A stretch of 64,000 bases of DNA, taken from positions 1,612,001 to 1,676,000 of the forward strand of contig JAACJK010000057.1 in NCBI GenBank assembly GCA_013368325.1, in the 5' to 3' direction. This DNA comes from Ephemerocybe angulata. Lineage: Eukaryota; Basidiomycota; Agaricomycetes; Agaricales; Psathyrellaceae. The position numbers and the translations under genes were made by a program. Position 1 is the first letter of the stretch. Every line of letters starts with the position of its first letter. Shown one piece after another: positions 22,101 to 34,839 of the stretch. The notes below the pieces were generated by a model that saw nothing but the letters and a program-made list of their open reading frames with translations, did no database searches and had not been told where the DNA came from.

Positions 22101-25100
22101 ATGGAGGTGAGTCGAGAGGCTCAGCCCAGGTCCTGATTCTGAGCAATGCATTAGGTGTTTGCACCCTCCGGATCATCGACAGCGGCAGCTGTCACCTTTA
22201 TAACCTTCGTGCAAGATTTGAAGAAGAAGACGAAAGCATGGGGTCCCATGATCGAACTATGTGCCAGCGGGGAGAAAACCCTTGAAAGGTTCAGATACCA
22301 ATTTCCGGAAGACTGGCTGTACAGTGATCAGCTCAGGGGAGAATGGAGTGCTTACAACGAGATTTTGAAGAGGAAGAGTGACTCCATTCAGGAGCAACTC
22401 GGTGAGGTGTCACGCCCCATCATCCTATTCTCGCCTAACCATTGGGCCCTCCAGCTGGTTTGCAACTGAAGATTGTCGCCGAGGACAAGATTGTTGAGAA
22501 CAAGATCAACGATATTCTCAAGGAATGGGAGGAAACGAGGCCAGTTCAAGGCAATATGCGTGCCGATACCGCCATGAACACCATCAACGTCTTCGAGGGC
22601 AAGCTTAGCCGCGTACAGGAAGAGTACGACCTCGTTTGTCGCGCGAAGGAAGCCCTTGACCTAGAACTGACGCGTCACACGCGTCTTGAGCCTGTATTCG
22701 AGGAGTTGCGAGACCTGAAGGCTGTTTGGACAGCACTCTCCGGCATCTGGAGCCAGATTGGCGAGCTGCGGGAGATGGCCTGGGCGACCGTCCAACCAAG
22801 GAAGCTGAGGCAGCACATCGATGGGCTGCTTACATCGACCAAGGATATGCCGACGAGGATGCGGCAGTACGCCGCGTTTGAATACGTCCAGGACACATTG
22901 AAGGGTCTTCTCAAATCCAACGCATTGGTCTCCGAGTTGAAGTCAGAAGCGTTGAAGGACCGACATTGGAAGCAGTTGTTCAAGGTGCTGAGGGTATCTG
23001 CACAGGTGCACCTCCCATTGTGAGTGCTCTCGATGCCCAATAGGGTCTAGCTAATTTCCGATAAAAGGATGACGCTGGGACATGTGTATGACATGGACCT
23101 GAAGAGGAACGAGAGCTTGATCAAAGAGGTTATCATCCAGGCTCAAGGAGAGGTATGCCGACTGGGTGCTCAAGGCCGTCAATTGAAAAATGCTGATTTC
23201 TGCTCAGATGGCTCTTGAAGAATATATCAAACAAGTGAAGGAAATTTGGACGAATTATACCCTGGATCTCGTGAATTACCAGAACAAGTGTCGGCTTATC
23301 AGGTGCGTGAACAGCGTTTCTATAAGAAGAATGGGGTCTTGAACTTTTCTTAGAGGATGGGACGACCTTTTCAACAAGTGCAGTGAGAATCTCAATTCAC
23401 TGACGGCCATGAAGTTGTCTCCATACTACAAAGGTTAGTTATATTGTCTGTGATCTAATGGAGTGGCGAGCTGATGGATGCATCTTATTAGTTTTCGAAG
23501 AAGAAGTGAGTGAGGTTTCTATTCTTTTGAGAGGCCGCTGACATCCATTAGGCGGGATCTTGGGAGGAGAAACTGAACCGAATCCACGTTCTGTTTGACG
23601 TGTGGATTGACGTCCAGAGGCAGTGGGTCTACCTCGAAGGTATCTTCTCTGGCAGCGCAGACATCAAGCATCTGCTCCCGGTCGAAAGTGCCCGTTTCAC
23701 GAACATCAACAGTGAATTCCTGACCGTCATGAAGAAAGTCTACAAATCACCATTTGTACTGGACGTCATGAACATTCAGGGCATCCAGAAGAGTTTGGAA
23801 CGTCTTTCTGACCTCCTGAACAAGATTCAGAAAGCCCTCGGAGAGTACCTTGAACGCGAACGGTCGTCCTTCCCTCGGTTCTACTTTGTTGGTGACGAAG
23901 ACTTGCTGGAGATTATCGGTAACAGCAAGGACATTTTGCGCATCATGAAGCACCTGAAGAAGATGTTTGCTGGAATTGCCACCATTCAGCTGGACGATGA
24001 TCTCACACAGATCCTCGGCATGTCTTCCCGAGAGGGCGAGGAAATCGCTTTCACAGAGCCTATCCTTCTAAAGGAATACCCCAAGATCAACGACTGGCTG
24101 GCGCGGCTGGAAACAATGATGCGAGTTTCCTTGGCCAATCTGCTCTCCGACTCAGTCACGGAATTACAGACATTCTACGGTCCAGGCCACCAGCTCGACG
24201 CTGAACAACTTATGCAGTGGTTGGAAAAGTACCCCGCCCAGTTGGTCACCTTGGCTATCCAAGTTGCCTGGACTACGTCAGTCGAGTCTTCGCTGGAATC
24301 AAATACCGCCCCAGAGTCTTCCCTCGTTGTTGTCCACGAAGCTCTCGACCTCCTTGCCGACATCGTCTTGAAGGAACTCAGCCCAGTCACCCGGCGAAAG
24401 TGTGAACATCTCATCACGGAACTGGTTCACCAGAGGGACGTCACTCGGTCCCTAATCCAACAAAGGGTAACGGACCCCAAAGGTTTCACATGGCTATACC
24501 AGATGCGCTTCTACCTCGACAAATCCATCGAGAATCCTCTCGACAGGCTCGCAATCAAGACTGCCGACGCGACCTTCCCGTATGGATGGGAGTACCTCGG
24601 AGTGCCCGATCGCCTTGTCCAAACCCCCCTCACAGATCGCGTGTATCTAACGCTGACACAAGCACTCGACAACCAGCTTGGAGGTGCTCCTTTCGGGCCT
24701 GCGGGTACAGGTTAGTGACGGCACGAACTTCCCTTTCATAGCCCCGAAACTGATATGTTTTGCTGCCAGGTAAAACTGAGTCCGTCAAGGCTTTGGGTGT
24801 TCAGCTCGGACGGTTCGTCCTTGTGTTCTGCTGTGACGAGACGTTCGACTTCCAGGCTATGGGTCGTATCTTCGTCGGACTATGCCAAGTCGGTGCCTGG
24901 GGATGTTTCGACGAGTTCAATCGATTGGAGGAGAGAATTCTCAGTGCTGTCTCGCAGCAAGTGCAGACTATCCAGCAGGGCCTTGTGCAACTGGCGAAAC
25001 ACCCAAATGTCGAGATTGAACTGGTGGGTAAGAGCCTGAAAATCAACAAGAACATCGGCATCTTTATCACGACAAATCCCAACTACGCTGGTCGTTCTCA

Positions 25101-28100
25101 ACTCCCCCCGAACTTGACCAAGCTCTTCAGGCCGTGAGTTTCCTGGGACCCTTCTGCACCCTACACCTGCTAATATATAAATTCAGGATGGCGATGACAC
25201 GACCGGACAGAGAACTCATTGCCCAAGTCATGCTCTTCTCGCAAGGCTTCAGGACCGCCGAATCACTTGCTTCAAAGATTGTCCCTTTCTTCAACCTTTG
25301 CGACGAGCAGCTATCACCTCAACCCCATTACGACTTTGGTCTGCGTGCTTTGAAAGCTGTACTTGCCAGTGCTGGTATCCTAAAACGTGAACGCCTACTC
25401 AAAGCCAGCACTGATGTCGTAGACGAAATGACTGGTCTGTCTGATAACATCACCGAGCAAATCATTCTCATTCAGAGTGTCACCGAAACCATCGTGCCCA
25501 AGTTGGTTGCGGACGATGTGCCCCTCCTTACCAGGTACGCTACTCCCTTTATACACATTGATACTTTGCTTACGTGGGTCTGCTAGCTTGCTCGCAGATG
25601 TCTTCCCAGGCGTCGATTATTTCCCTGTTGACCTTCACGCTCTCAGAGAACAGATCGTGAAGGTCTGTGCGGAGAGGAAACTCGTGACAGGAGAACGATG
25701 GATCTCTAAAATCCTGCAACTGTACCAGATCCAGAAGATCCAACACGGTTTAATGATGGTTGGGCCTTCAGGGACTGGGAAGACGAATGCATGGCAGGTT
25801 CTCCTGGCTGCACTTGAAAGACTGGATGGGACGGAGGGCGTTTCGTACGTCATCGACCCCAAGGCAATGCATAAGGATGCCCTATACGGAACACTGGACC
25901 CAACAACTCGTGAATGGAACGACGGTTTGTTCACTCATATCCTCCGCAAAATCGTCGATGACGTCCGTGGCGAGAGTGGAAAGCGGCACTGGATTATTTT
26001 CGACGGCGATGTCGATCCCGAGTGGGTCGAGAACTTGAACAGGTACGTCGTTCACATCGAATGTGCCTCACACTTTCCTCACACTTTTTTTCGCCAGTGT
26101 TCTCGATGACAACAAGCTCCTCACCCTTCCCAATGGAGAACGTCTCAACCTTCCTCCGAACGTTCGAATCATGTTCGAGGTCGAGCATCTCAAATACGCG
26201 ACTTTGGCCACTGTCAGTCGCTGCGGTATGATTTGGTTTAGCGAAGACGTTGTGGAACCATCGATGGTCTACCAGAACTACCTCACTACGCTTGCTACTG
26301 TTCCGTTGGATGCCGATGAAGAAGACGGAGGGGACCTCATTGGGCGTCGGGGAGATACCCTGGCATCGGATGCCGCCGCCGCCGCCAACTTGGAGACCCA
26401 GAAGCAGATCGCTCAGATACTGGGACGCTATTTCGATGATGGAGACCTTGTCAGCTCTGCACTTGCCTACGCGGAAACCATCGAGCACATCATGGACTTC
26501 ACAGTCACTCGCGCTCTCAACACCCTTTTCTCCTTGATCAACAAGACCGTTCGGAACATAATCGAATACAATTCACAGCATCCCGACTTCCCTCTTACAC
26601 CAGAAAGGGTTGAACAATACGTCGAAAAACGTCTACTTGTCAGCATCGTCTGGGCGTTCTCGGGCGATGGGAAACTTGACCTTCGAGCCGAGCTGGGTGA
26701 TTACCTCAGAAAACAAACAGGAATTGATCTCCCTCCCCTCCTCCCCGGGGGCTCTCTCATCGACTTCGATGTCCAGGTTGGGACTGGAGAATGGATTTCG
26801 TGGCAATCAAGAGTTCCTGCCATTGAGATTGAAGCGCACGCAGTTACCGCTTCTGACGTTGTCGTCCCGACTATGGATACTATCCGCCACGAAGAAGTCC
26901 TGTACTCCTGGCTTTCCGAGCACAAGCCGCTGATGCTATGCGGTCCTCCTGGTTCTGGAAAGACCATGACCCTGTTCAGTGCTCTTCGCAAACTGCCTGA
27001 CATGGAGGTCGTTGGTCTCAACTTCTCGAGCGCGACCACGCCAGAGTTGATCCTAAAGACGTTCGAGCAGTATTGCGAGTACAGGAAAACACCCAACGGT
27101 ATCATCCTTGCCCCAATTCAAATCGGCCGTTGGCTTGTCGTCTTCTGCGATGAAATCAATCTTCCCGCCCCGGACAAGTACGGCACACAGCGTGTAATCT
27201 CATTTATCCGTCAGCTAGTCGAATGTGGTGGTTACTGGAGAACGACAGACATGGCGTGGGTCAAATTGGAGCGCATTCAATTCGTTGGCGCTTGCAATCC
27301 ACCTACCGATCCTGGACGAGTGCCCCTCAGCCATCGTTTCCTCCGACATGCACCACTTGTCATGGTCGACTATCCCGGAGAAGTGTCTCTCAAGCAGATT
27401 TATGGTACCTATAATCGAGCTCTGCTCAAGGTCGTCCCCAATCTCCGGGCGTATGCTGAACCCCTCACGGACGCGATGGTATCCTTCTACCTCGGTTCAC
27501 AGAAACGATTTACCACGGACGCCCAAGCACACTACGTCTACAGTCCTCGTGAACTCACTCGATGGGTTCGCGGTATCTACGAGGCTATTCGACCACTCGA
27601 AATCCTGTCAGTGGAGGGTCTCGTTCGTGTGTGGGCCCACGAAGCCTTGCGTCTTTTCCAGGATCGTCTTGTTACGGAGGATGAACGTTCGTGGACGGAC
27701 GAAAACATCGATGGTGCAGCGATGACCCATTTCCCTACGATTAACCGCGACGAAGCCCTTGCTCGTCCCATTCTCTTCTCCAACTGGACCTCCAAAGACT
27801 ATATTCCTGTTGATCGCGAGTTGCTCAGGGAGTACACCAAAGCACGTCTTAGGGTGTTCTACGAGGAGGAGCTAGACGTACCTTTGGTCCTCTTCAACGA
27901 CGTCTTGGATCACGTACTTCGTATCGATCGTGTCTTCCGCCAAATTCAGGGACATCTCCTCTTGATCGGTGTCAGTGGATCCGGAAAGGTCAGTTCTCTT
28001 CTATACATCGTTTGCATACGGCTAATTCTGTCCCCAGACAACACTATCAAGATTCGTTGCCTGGATGAACGGATTGAATATATTCCAGATCAAGGTGTCG

Positions 28101-31100
28101 AACAAGTACACCGGCGAAGATTTCGACGAAGATCTGCGAACCGTCCTCCGTCGAGCAGGTTGCAAAGGCGAAAAGGTCTGCTTCATCATGGATGAGTCAA
28201 ACGTCCTGGACTCCGGTTTCCTAGAGCGGATGAACACCCTTCTTGCCAACGCAGAAGTCCCTGGACTCTTCGAAGGGGACGAGCACGCAGCCCTTATGAC
28301 CGCCTGCAAAGAAGGCTCCCAACGCGATGGCCTCATGCTTGACTCGCCCGAAGAGCTGTATCGATGGTTCACTCAGCAAGTCGCAAAGAATCTCCACGTC
28401 GTCTTTACCATGAACCCTCCCGAGAATGGCCTTGCGTCCCGCGCGGCTACGTCGCCCGCCTTGTTCAATCGCTGTGTTCTTGATTGGTTCGGTGACTGGT
28501 CCGATCAGGCGTTCTATCAAGTCGGCATGGAGTTCACTCAAACCCTGGACCTGGATTTACCTTCCTACAACCCCCCTCCTCACTTCCCAATTGCGTACAG
28601 GGCTTTGTCTCTCCCTCCAACTCATCGCACGGCCCTTGTCAATGCTCTGGTCTATGTGCACCAGTCGTTGCATGCTATCAATCAGCGCCTCAGTCGTCGC
28701 CAAGGTCGCTACAACTATGTGACGCCGCGTCATTACTTGGATTTGTGAGTTTGCTTACCCCTGTTTCTAGTGGTATTCTCAAGGTTTTTTTTAGCATCAA
28801 CCACTACGTCCGTCTGTACACCGAGAAACGCGACGAACTCGAGGAGCAACAACGCCATCTCCACGTCGGCCTCGACAAGCTCAAGGACACTGTTACTCAA
28901 GTCGAAGAACTTCGCAAGAGTCTTGCTGTCAAGCGCTCTCAACTGGAAGCCAAATCTGCTGAAGCCAACGAGAAGCTTAAGCGCATGGTCGCAGACCAGC
29001 AAGAGGCCGAGCAGAAGAAGGCAGCATCGATCGAAATTCAAGCAGCCCTTGTCGAACAGGATCGTCATATCGAACAGCGCCGTGCCGTCGTCATGGCAGA
29101 CTTGGCTGACGCTGAACCAGCCGTCCTCGATGCACAGTCTGCTGTCAGCAATATCAAGCGTCAACATCTACAGGAAGTGCGAACAATGGCAAATCCTCCC
29201 GAAGCAGTCAAGCTGGCCATGGAGTCTGTTTGCACAATCCTGGGCCACAAGATTGACAGCTGGCGTACCGTTCAAGGTATCATCCGTCGAGACGACTTCA
29301 TTCAGCGCATCGTCAACTTCGATACACCCACCCAGATGCCTAGGCAGCTTCGCGAGACCATGAAGAAGGACTTCCTCAGTCGCCCGACCTACAATTTCGA
29401 GCAAATCAACAGAGCTAGTAGGGCTTGTGGTCCTCTGGCAAAGTGGGTCCTTGCTCAGGTTCAGTTCTCTGAGATCCTCGACCGAGTCGAGCCGCTTCGT
29501 AATGAAGTACAATCCCTTGAAACCCAGGCAGAGACGACGAAGAAGCAGGCAGCTGCAATTATCAATATGATTGCAGAGCTCGAATCCAAGATCAGCCAGT
29601 ACAAGGACGAATACGCTTTACTCATTAGCGAAACTCAAGCCATCAAATCCGAGATGGAACGCGTTCAATCCAAGGTCGACCGTAGTATGAAGCTGCTCGA
29701 AAGTTTGTCCTCCGAGCGAGGTCGCTGGGAATCAGGAAGTCGCACCTTTGAGACGGAAATGAGCACCATCGTCGGTGACGTGCTTCTGTCCGCCGCGTTT
29801 TTGGCCTACGGTGGTTTCTTCGACCAACACTATCGAGAGGTTATGTGGCAGGAATGGTCAAACCACTTGACCGAGGCCAACTTGAAGTTCAAACCCGAGC
29901 TGTCATTCACGGAATATCTTTCCACAGCGGACGACCGCCTTAGCTGGCAATCCAACTCTCTCCCATCCGACAACCTCACCACCGAGAACGCTATCATGCT
30001 CAAGCGCTTCAATCGCTACCCACTCATCATCGACCCAACTGGCCAGGCAACGACCTTCCTCCTCAACGAGTACAAAGAGCGAAAGATCACTGTTACCAGT
30101 TTCTTGGACGAAGCGTTCCTCAAGGTATTGGAGAGTGCCCTCCGTTTCGGCAACCCACTTCTCATCCAAGACGTTGAGCACCTGGATCCAATCCTAAACG
30201 CCGTCCTAAACAAGGAAATCAGACGCACAGGAGGTCGAGTTCTGATCAGGCTAGGCAGTCAAGACATTGATTTCTCGCCGTCGTTCACCATGTTCTTGTC
30301 CACCAGAGATCCATCCGTCGAATTCTCTCCGGATATCTGCAGTCGTGTCACCTTTGTCAACTTCACCATGACGAGGAGCAGTCTCCAGAGCCAGTCGTTG
30401 GATCAGGTCCTCAAGGTCGAACGCCCGGACACCGAAAAGAAGAGGACCGACTTGATGAAGGTGCAAGGCGAATTCCGTCTCCGTCTCCGAACCTTGGAGA
30501 AGTTACTCCTACAAGCTCTCAACGAGTCGACTGGCAACATCTTGGACGATGATAAAGTTATCGATACGCTGGAAACCCTGAAGCGAGAAGCGGCGGAAAT
30601 CACGCGCAAAGTCGAAGAAACCGACATCATCATGAAGGAAGTTGAGCAGGTCACTGCGGAGTATCTGCCTCTCGCCCAAGCGTGCAGCTCCGTCTTCTTT
30701 GTTCTGGAGCAACTAAACATCGTCAACCACTTCTACCAATTCTCCCTCCGCTTCTTCCTCGACATCTTCGACTACGTTCTCCATCACAATCCCAACCTCA
30801 AGAATGTCACCGACTACAGCGCTCGCCGAGAAATCCTACTCAACGATCTCTTCCTTATTGTCTACAAGCGAACGTCGCGTGCGCTACTCTATCGCGATCA
30901 TTTGATGCTGGCAGTGCTCCTCGCTCAGGTCAAATTGAGGGGCCTTGAAGAAATCACTGACGAGCTTGAGTTCCTCCTGGAGAGCGGGGATGGCATCTCG
31001 ACCTCTGCTACCATCACCCAGCAAGACCTACCGTTCCTTTCCGCGGAGCAAGTCGCACGACTCGATGTCTTCTCCAAGCATTCCATCTTCAAGCCGGTCC

Positions 31101-33352
31101 ATCGCCATATCGTGGACAACGAAGAACGCTGGATCGGTTTCATCCAATCGAGCAAACCAGAAAGCGAGGTCCCGACACCCTGGGAAGCCGCCACTCGTAA
31201 GAGTCATCACACCTTGTTGCCGACATCAATGCTGACACATGTTCTGCACAGCCGCACTTGAAGCCATCCGTGCCTTGATCGTTATGAAATGCTTCCGTCC
31301 AGATCGCCTGCTGCAATCAACTGCTGCCTTCACTCGAACGGTCTTCAACGAAGACCTTGCTGCGGAAGCCAGCTTCGACCTTGGCACTATCGTCTCTGAC
31401 GAAATCCCAGCAAGCACCCCCATTGCCCTTGTCTCCGTCCTAGGCTATGATGCCAGCTACCGTGTCGAGAATCTGGTTAAGAATACAGGGGCAAGATTCT
31501 CCTCAGTTGCAATGGGTTCACAGGAAGGATTTACTCTCGCCGATCAAGCTATTGCTGCTGCATCGAGGCAGGGCTCATGGGTCTTACTCAAGAACGTTCA
31601 TCTTGCGCCTTCTTGGCTCGGTCAACTCGAGAAGAAGCTTCAGACGCTCAATCCTCACCGCAATTTCCGACTCTTCCTGACTATGGAGATTAACCCGTCC
31701 ATTCCTGTCAACATCCTCCGACAATCCCGCCTCATTATGAACGAGCCTCCCCCAGGAATCAAGGCTAACCTTCTGGACTCCCTTCGCGGCATTCCACCTG
31801 CACGTTTGTCACAAGGCCCAGCAGAGAAGGTTCGCTTGTACTTCTTACTTGCGTGGTTCCATGCCGTTGTGCAGGAGCGTCTACGCTATGCCCCTCTCGG
31901 CTGGAGTAAGATATACGATTTCAACGACTCGGACATGTCCTCGGCATCCGGTACCATCGATACTTGGCTCAACTCGGTTTCGAAGGGCCGCGCGAACATC
32001 GACCCCGCCGTCATTCCTTGGGACGCCCTGCGCACCCTGATTAAACAGTCGGTGTACGGTGGACGTGTAGACAGCGACTTCGATCAGCGCATTCTCGACT
32101 CCTTCGTTGACGCTCTATTCACGCCCAATGCATACAATGTCGACTTTGAGTTGGCACCTTCTGTCAGCGGCGAGCAGCTGCTGTCGTCGCCTGACGGTAC
32201 GAAGATGGAGCACTTTTTGAGCTGGGTGCAAAGCCTTCCTGACAGAGAACCACCGTCGTGGCTCAGTCTTCCTCCCACTGCGGAGAGGGTCATCGCCGTC
32301 GCGCAAGGCACGTCATTTTTTTCCTATGTCTGTTGCACTTTTCTAAACTTGACCCCCTAGGAAACGAACTGCTGAGTAAACTACGCAAGATGAGAACTCT
32401 AGCTGATGACGATGATGATGTCGCCGCGACCGCCACCGCCAAGTCACAAGGGTCGACCCAACCAGCATGGATGCGAACTCTCCTCGAGCGATGCAAGGAA
32501 TGGCTCGCACTGTTGCCACAGAAGTTTGCCACTTTACCGCCTCAACCAGCGGAAAGCCAGGATCCGCTTTATCGCTTATTTGCGCGTGAAGGCTCCATCG
32601 GCCGAAGGCTACTCGACCAAGTCCGAAAGGACCTTCTAGACGTCGTCAAAGTATGCCAAGGCGAACTCAAGCAGACCAATCACCTCCGAAATCTCATCAG
32701 CTCTTTGCCCAAGGGTAAGCCGGAAGTATTTGTAGATAAGCGCGCGTGCTGATGCTCCGTCCGTATCAGGCACAATTCCGGATCATTGGCGACGGTACAA
32801 AGTGAGCAAGAGCATGGGCGTGTCTGGCTGGATCGCGAATTTTGCCAGGCGGCTGCAGCAATTGGACACTATTGCACAGCTCGACAGTTTGTCCAATATC
32901 GAAGTTTGGCTTGGCGGGCTGTTCTTCCCGGAGGCGTTCATTACCGCAACCCGACAAGCTGTCGCACATCGCAAGAAGTGGAGTTTGGAGACTCTCAACC
33001 TTCGTCTTGATATCGACCGCGTCAACGACCCTTCTGCGTTTATTGTTGATGGTACGTACAGCTAAGGAGTGACCTTTTCAAGTGCTAATTGCTTCGTGTA
33101 GGTCTCGCACTGGAAGGCGCATCGTGGGCCAGCGATCAACTTGTGCTCAACGACGGAGAAACTGTCCGATTAAACCCTTTGCAAATCCGATGGGTGCAAA
33201 CGGACGACACTTCCCGAGAGGGTATGGTCAATCTTCCCGTTTACCTCAACAGTGACCGTGGAGAGGTGCTCTTCACTGTTGACCTGCCGTTCGATCGCAA
33301 TGCTGGCTCGTTGGTGTCCATGAGGGCTGTTTGCTTGACTGCTGGAGGTTAG
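22101..33352 (+). CDS. DYN1: Cytoplasmic dynein heavy chain lacking the N-terminal tail
   Basis: Eighteen exons: 22101-22106, 22155-22401, 22455-23019, 23068-23152, 23208-23302, 23354-23433, 23492-23505, 23552-24710, 24770-25133, 25187-25534, 25587-26042, 26098-27988, 28038-28744, 28795-31196, 31252-32307, 32361-32714, 32770-33051, 33102-33352; 3453 residues. It contains the linker, four intact Walker A loops (GPAGTGKT near 746, GPSGTGKT near 1047, GPPGSGKT near 1422, GVSGSGKT near 1764), Walker [10 protein letters not shown] in AAA1, the antiparallel stalk (about 2018-2130 and 2240-2325) around the microtubule-binding domain ([20 protein letters not shown]), AAA5, AAA6 and the full C-terminal domain. 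The protein starts [11 protein letters not shown] and enters homology at [11 protein letters not shown], near residue 1000-1100 of ordinary heavy chains (about 4400-4650 residues). The dimerising tail that binds intermediate chains is thus absent. Intron 32308-32360 seems to be GC-AG (GCACGT). Confidence 0.93.
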
Positions 33353-33482
33353 ACGTACATTTTATTCAGAACACGACGACTCTTGATGACCGGCACGACA
33401 CCGCACGCTAATGTATACACTGATATTCCTTGTTCCATTGTCGACTATATACCTAATTCTGCTTTCATGTGAACATTTTGCG
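33353..33482. other. Intergenic, converging 3' ends
   Basis: 130 bases between dynein and homoserine kinase stop codons. Nothing else seen. Confidence 0.5.
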
Positions 33483-34656
33483 CTATTGCGTTGTGACGAC
33501 GCTTCCACCGGCGACCTCAAGGACCTTCCAATCAATTTCGATACCAAAGGACTTGAATATTGAGCCTGCGTCTTCTGCGATACGCTCGAATCCACCAGTG
33601 GCCAGCGCCAGAATGGTGGGACCAGCTCCGGAGAGGCAGATTCCAAGGAGGCCGGGGTGCGTCGCAGGCGTGATCGTGCTTGTGACTTCGGGAAGGCCAG
33701 GGATCTGTGAAGAGATAGGGTGAGTGAGGTGAAATGGAGGGGTTACTGCGTCCTTAATACCAATTGTTTGCGATAGGGCTGGTGGACACGATCTTTCATT
33801 GCCTCGTAAATTAGTCCAGCGTCGGGTGGAGTCTGGCCGAGTGCAGTGGTGAGCACAGCAAGGCGTTGAAGATTGAAGACCTGTATCAAGGTCGATTAAA
33901 CGAATATCGCAGAGAAAAAGAGAAAACACGTACCAGATCCTTGCGAGAGTACTCAGTGGGCAACACCTCCCGCGCCTTGGCCGTGCTCAACTCAAACCTC
34001 GGAATAATCGCAATGGCCTTGATACTCTCCGACCACCCAAATCTAATATAGTGGCCGATGCCCAAGGGAGGCTTCGGTGGATTCAAGCCCCAGTTCTCCC
34101 CAGCATCAGGGGGGAACTCGGGCAGAACCTCGCTCAGCGGCACGCTCGCAGCTTGGCTGGCCTCCTCGTCGAGCTCCTTGAGGTACGATCCTACAAACCC
34201 ACCAACTAGTGCCGCGGTGACGTTATCCGGATGGCGCTCGACCATGAGGGCAAAGTCGAGGAGGCGTTCGATGGGGAGGTTGAGGTCGCCGAGGGCGTTG
34301 CCCAGGAGCACGCCGGCGATGACGGCGGCTCCTGAGGACCCCAGACCGCGTCCGAATGGGATCTGGTTATCGGCGTGGATGGTGACATGCGAGGGGAAGC
34401 GGGTGATACCGTTGCAGCGCAGAACGTAGAGGGCGACACGGGTGGTCAGGTTCTTGTAGGCATCGAGTGGGACGTCGTCCGCGCCTTCGCCGGTGTAGGT
34501 GATCGCTGGGTCGGCATAGGGACCCGATGGCGGGGAGGCAGGGTGGGCGACGGTGAGGGTGAGGTAGAGTGACAGGGAAAGGCCGACGACGTCGAAGCCT
34601 GGTCCAATGTTTGCGGAGGTCGCAGGGACCCGGATCGTCAACTTTTTCTCTGCCAT
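33483..34656 (-). CDS. THR1: Homoserine kinase
   Basis: Exons 33934-34656, 33761-33880 and 33483-33704 give 354 residues (yeast Thr1 has 357). It phosphorylates homoserine with ATP in threonine synthesis, in the cytosol. As a GHMP kinase it begins LTIRVPATSANIGPGFDVVG, carries the ATP-binding loop QIPFGRGLGSSGAAVIAGVL, HPDNVTAALVGGFV, and the C-terminal motif LGICLSGAGPTILALA. Every expected catalytic motif is present. The N-terminal exon is long and GC-rich and the start ATG has no competitor. Confidence 0.96.
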
Positions 34657-34839
34657 GACTGCTGTTCGGAAAGATAATCAGACGCGTCGCTTCATCCGGG
34701 TCCATCATCCCATCAAACGCGCAATTAAGGATCGCTATAATTCACAAATAACAGATTGTAAAGTATCCACTCCCAATCAAAGATAATACACAAGGGAATA
34801 CAGTACGAACAAGAAAAAACGAATCATCTAGTCCTTGAA

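Noticed and set aside
21888..22106. Frame upstream of the dynein ATG as a tail exon
   Set aside because: The frame around 22031-22106 has no dynein similarity and would overlap the SmE promoter; it is not needed for the start.
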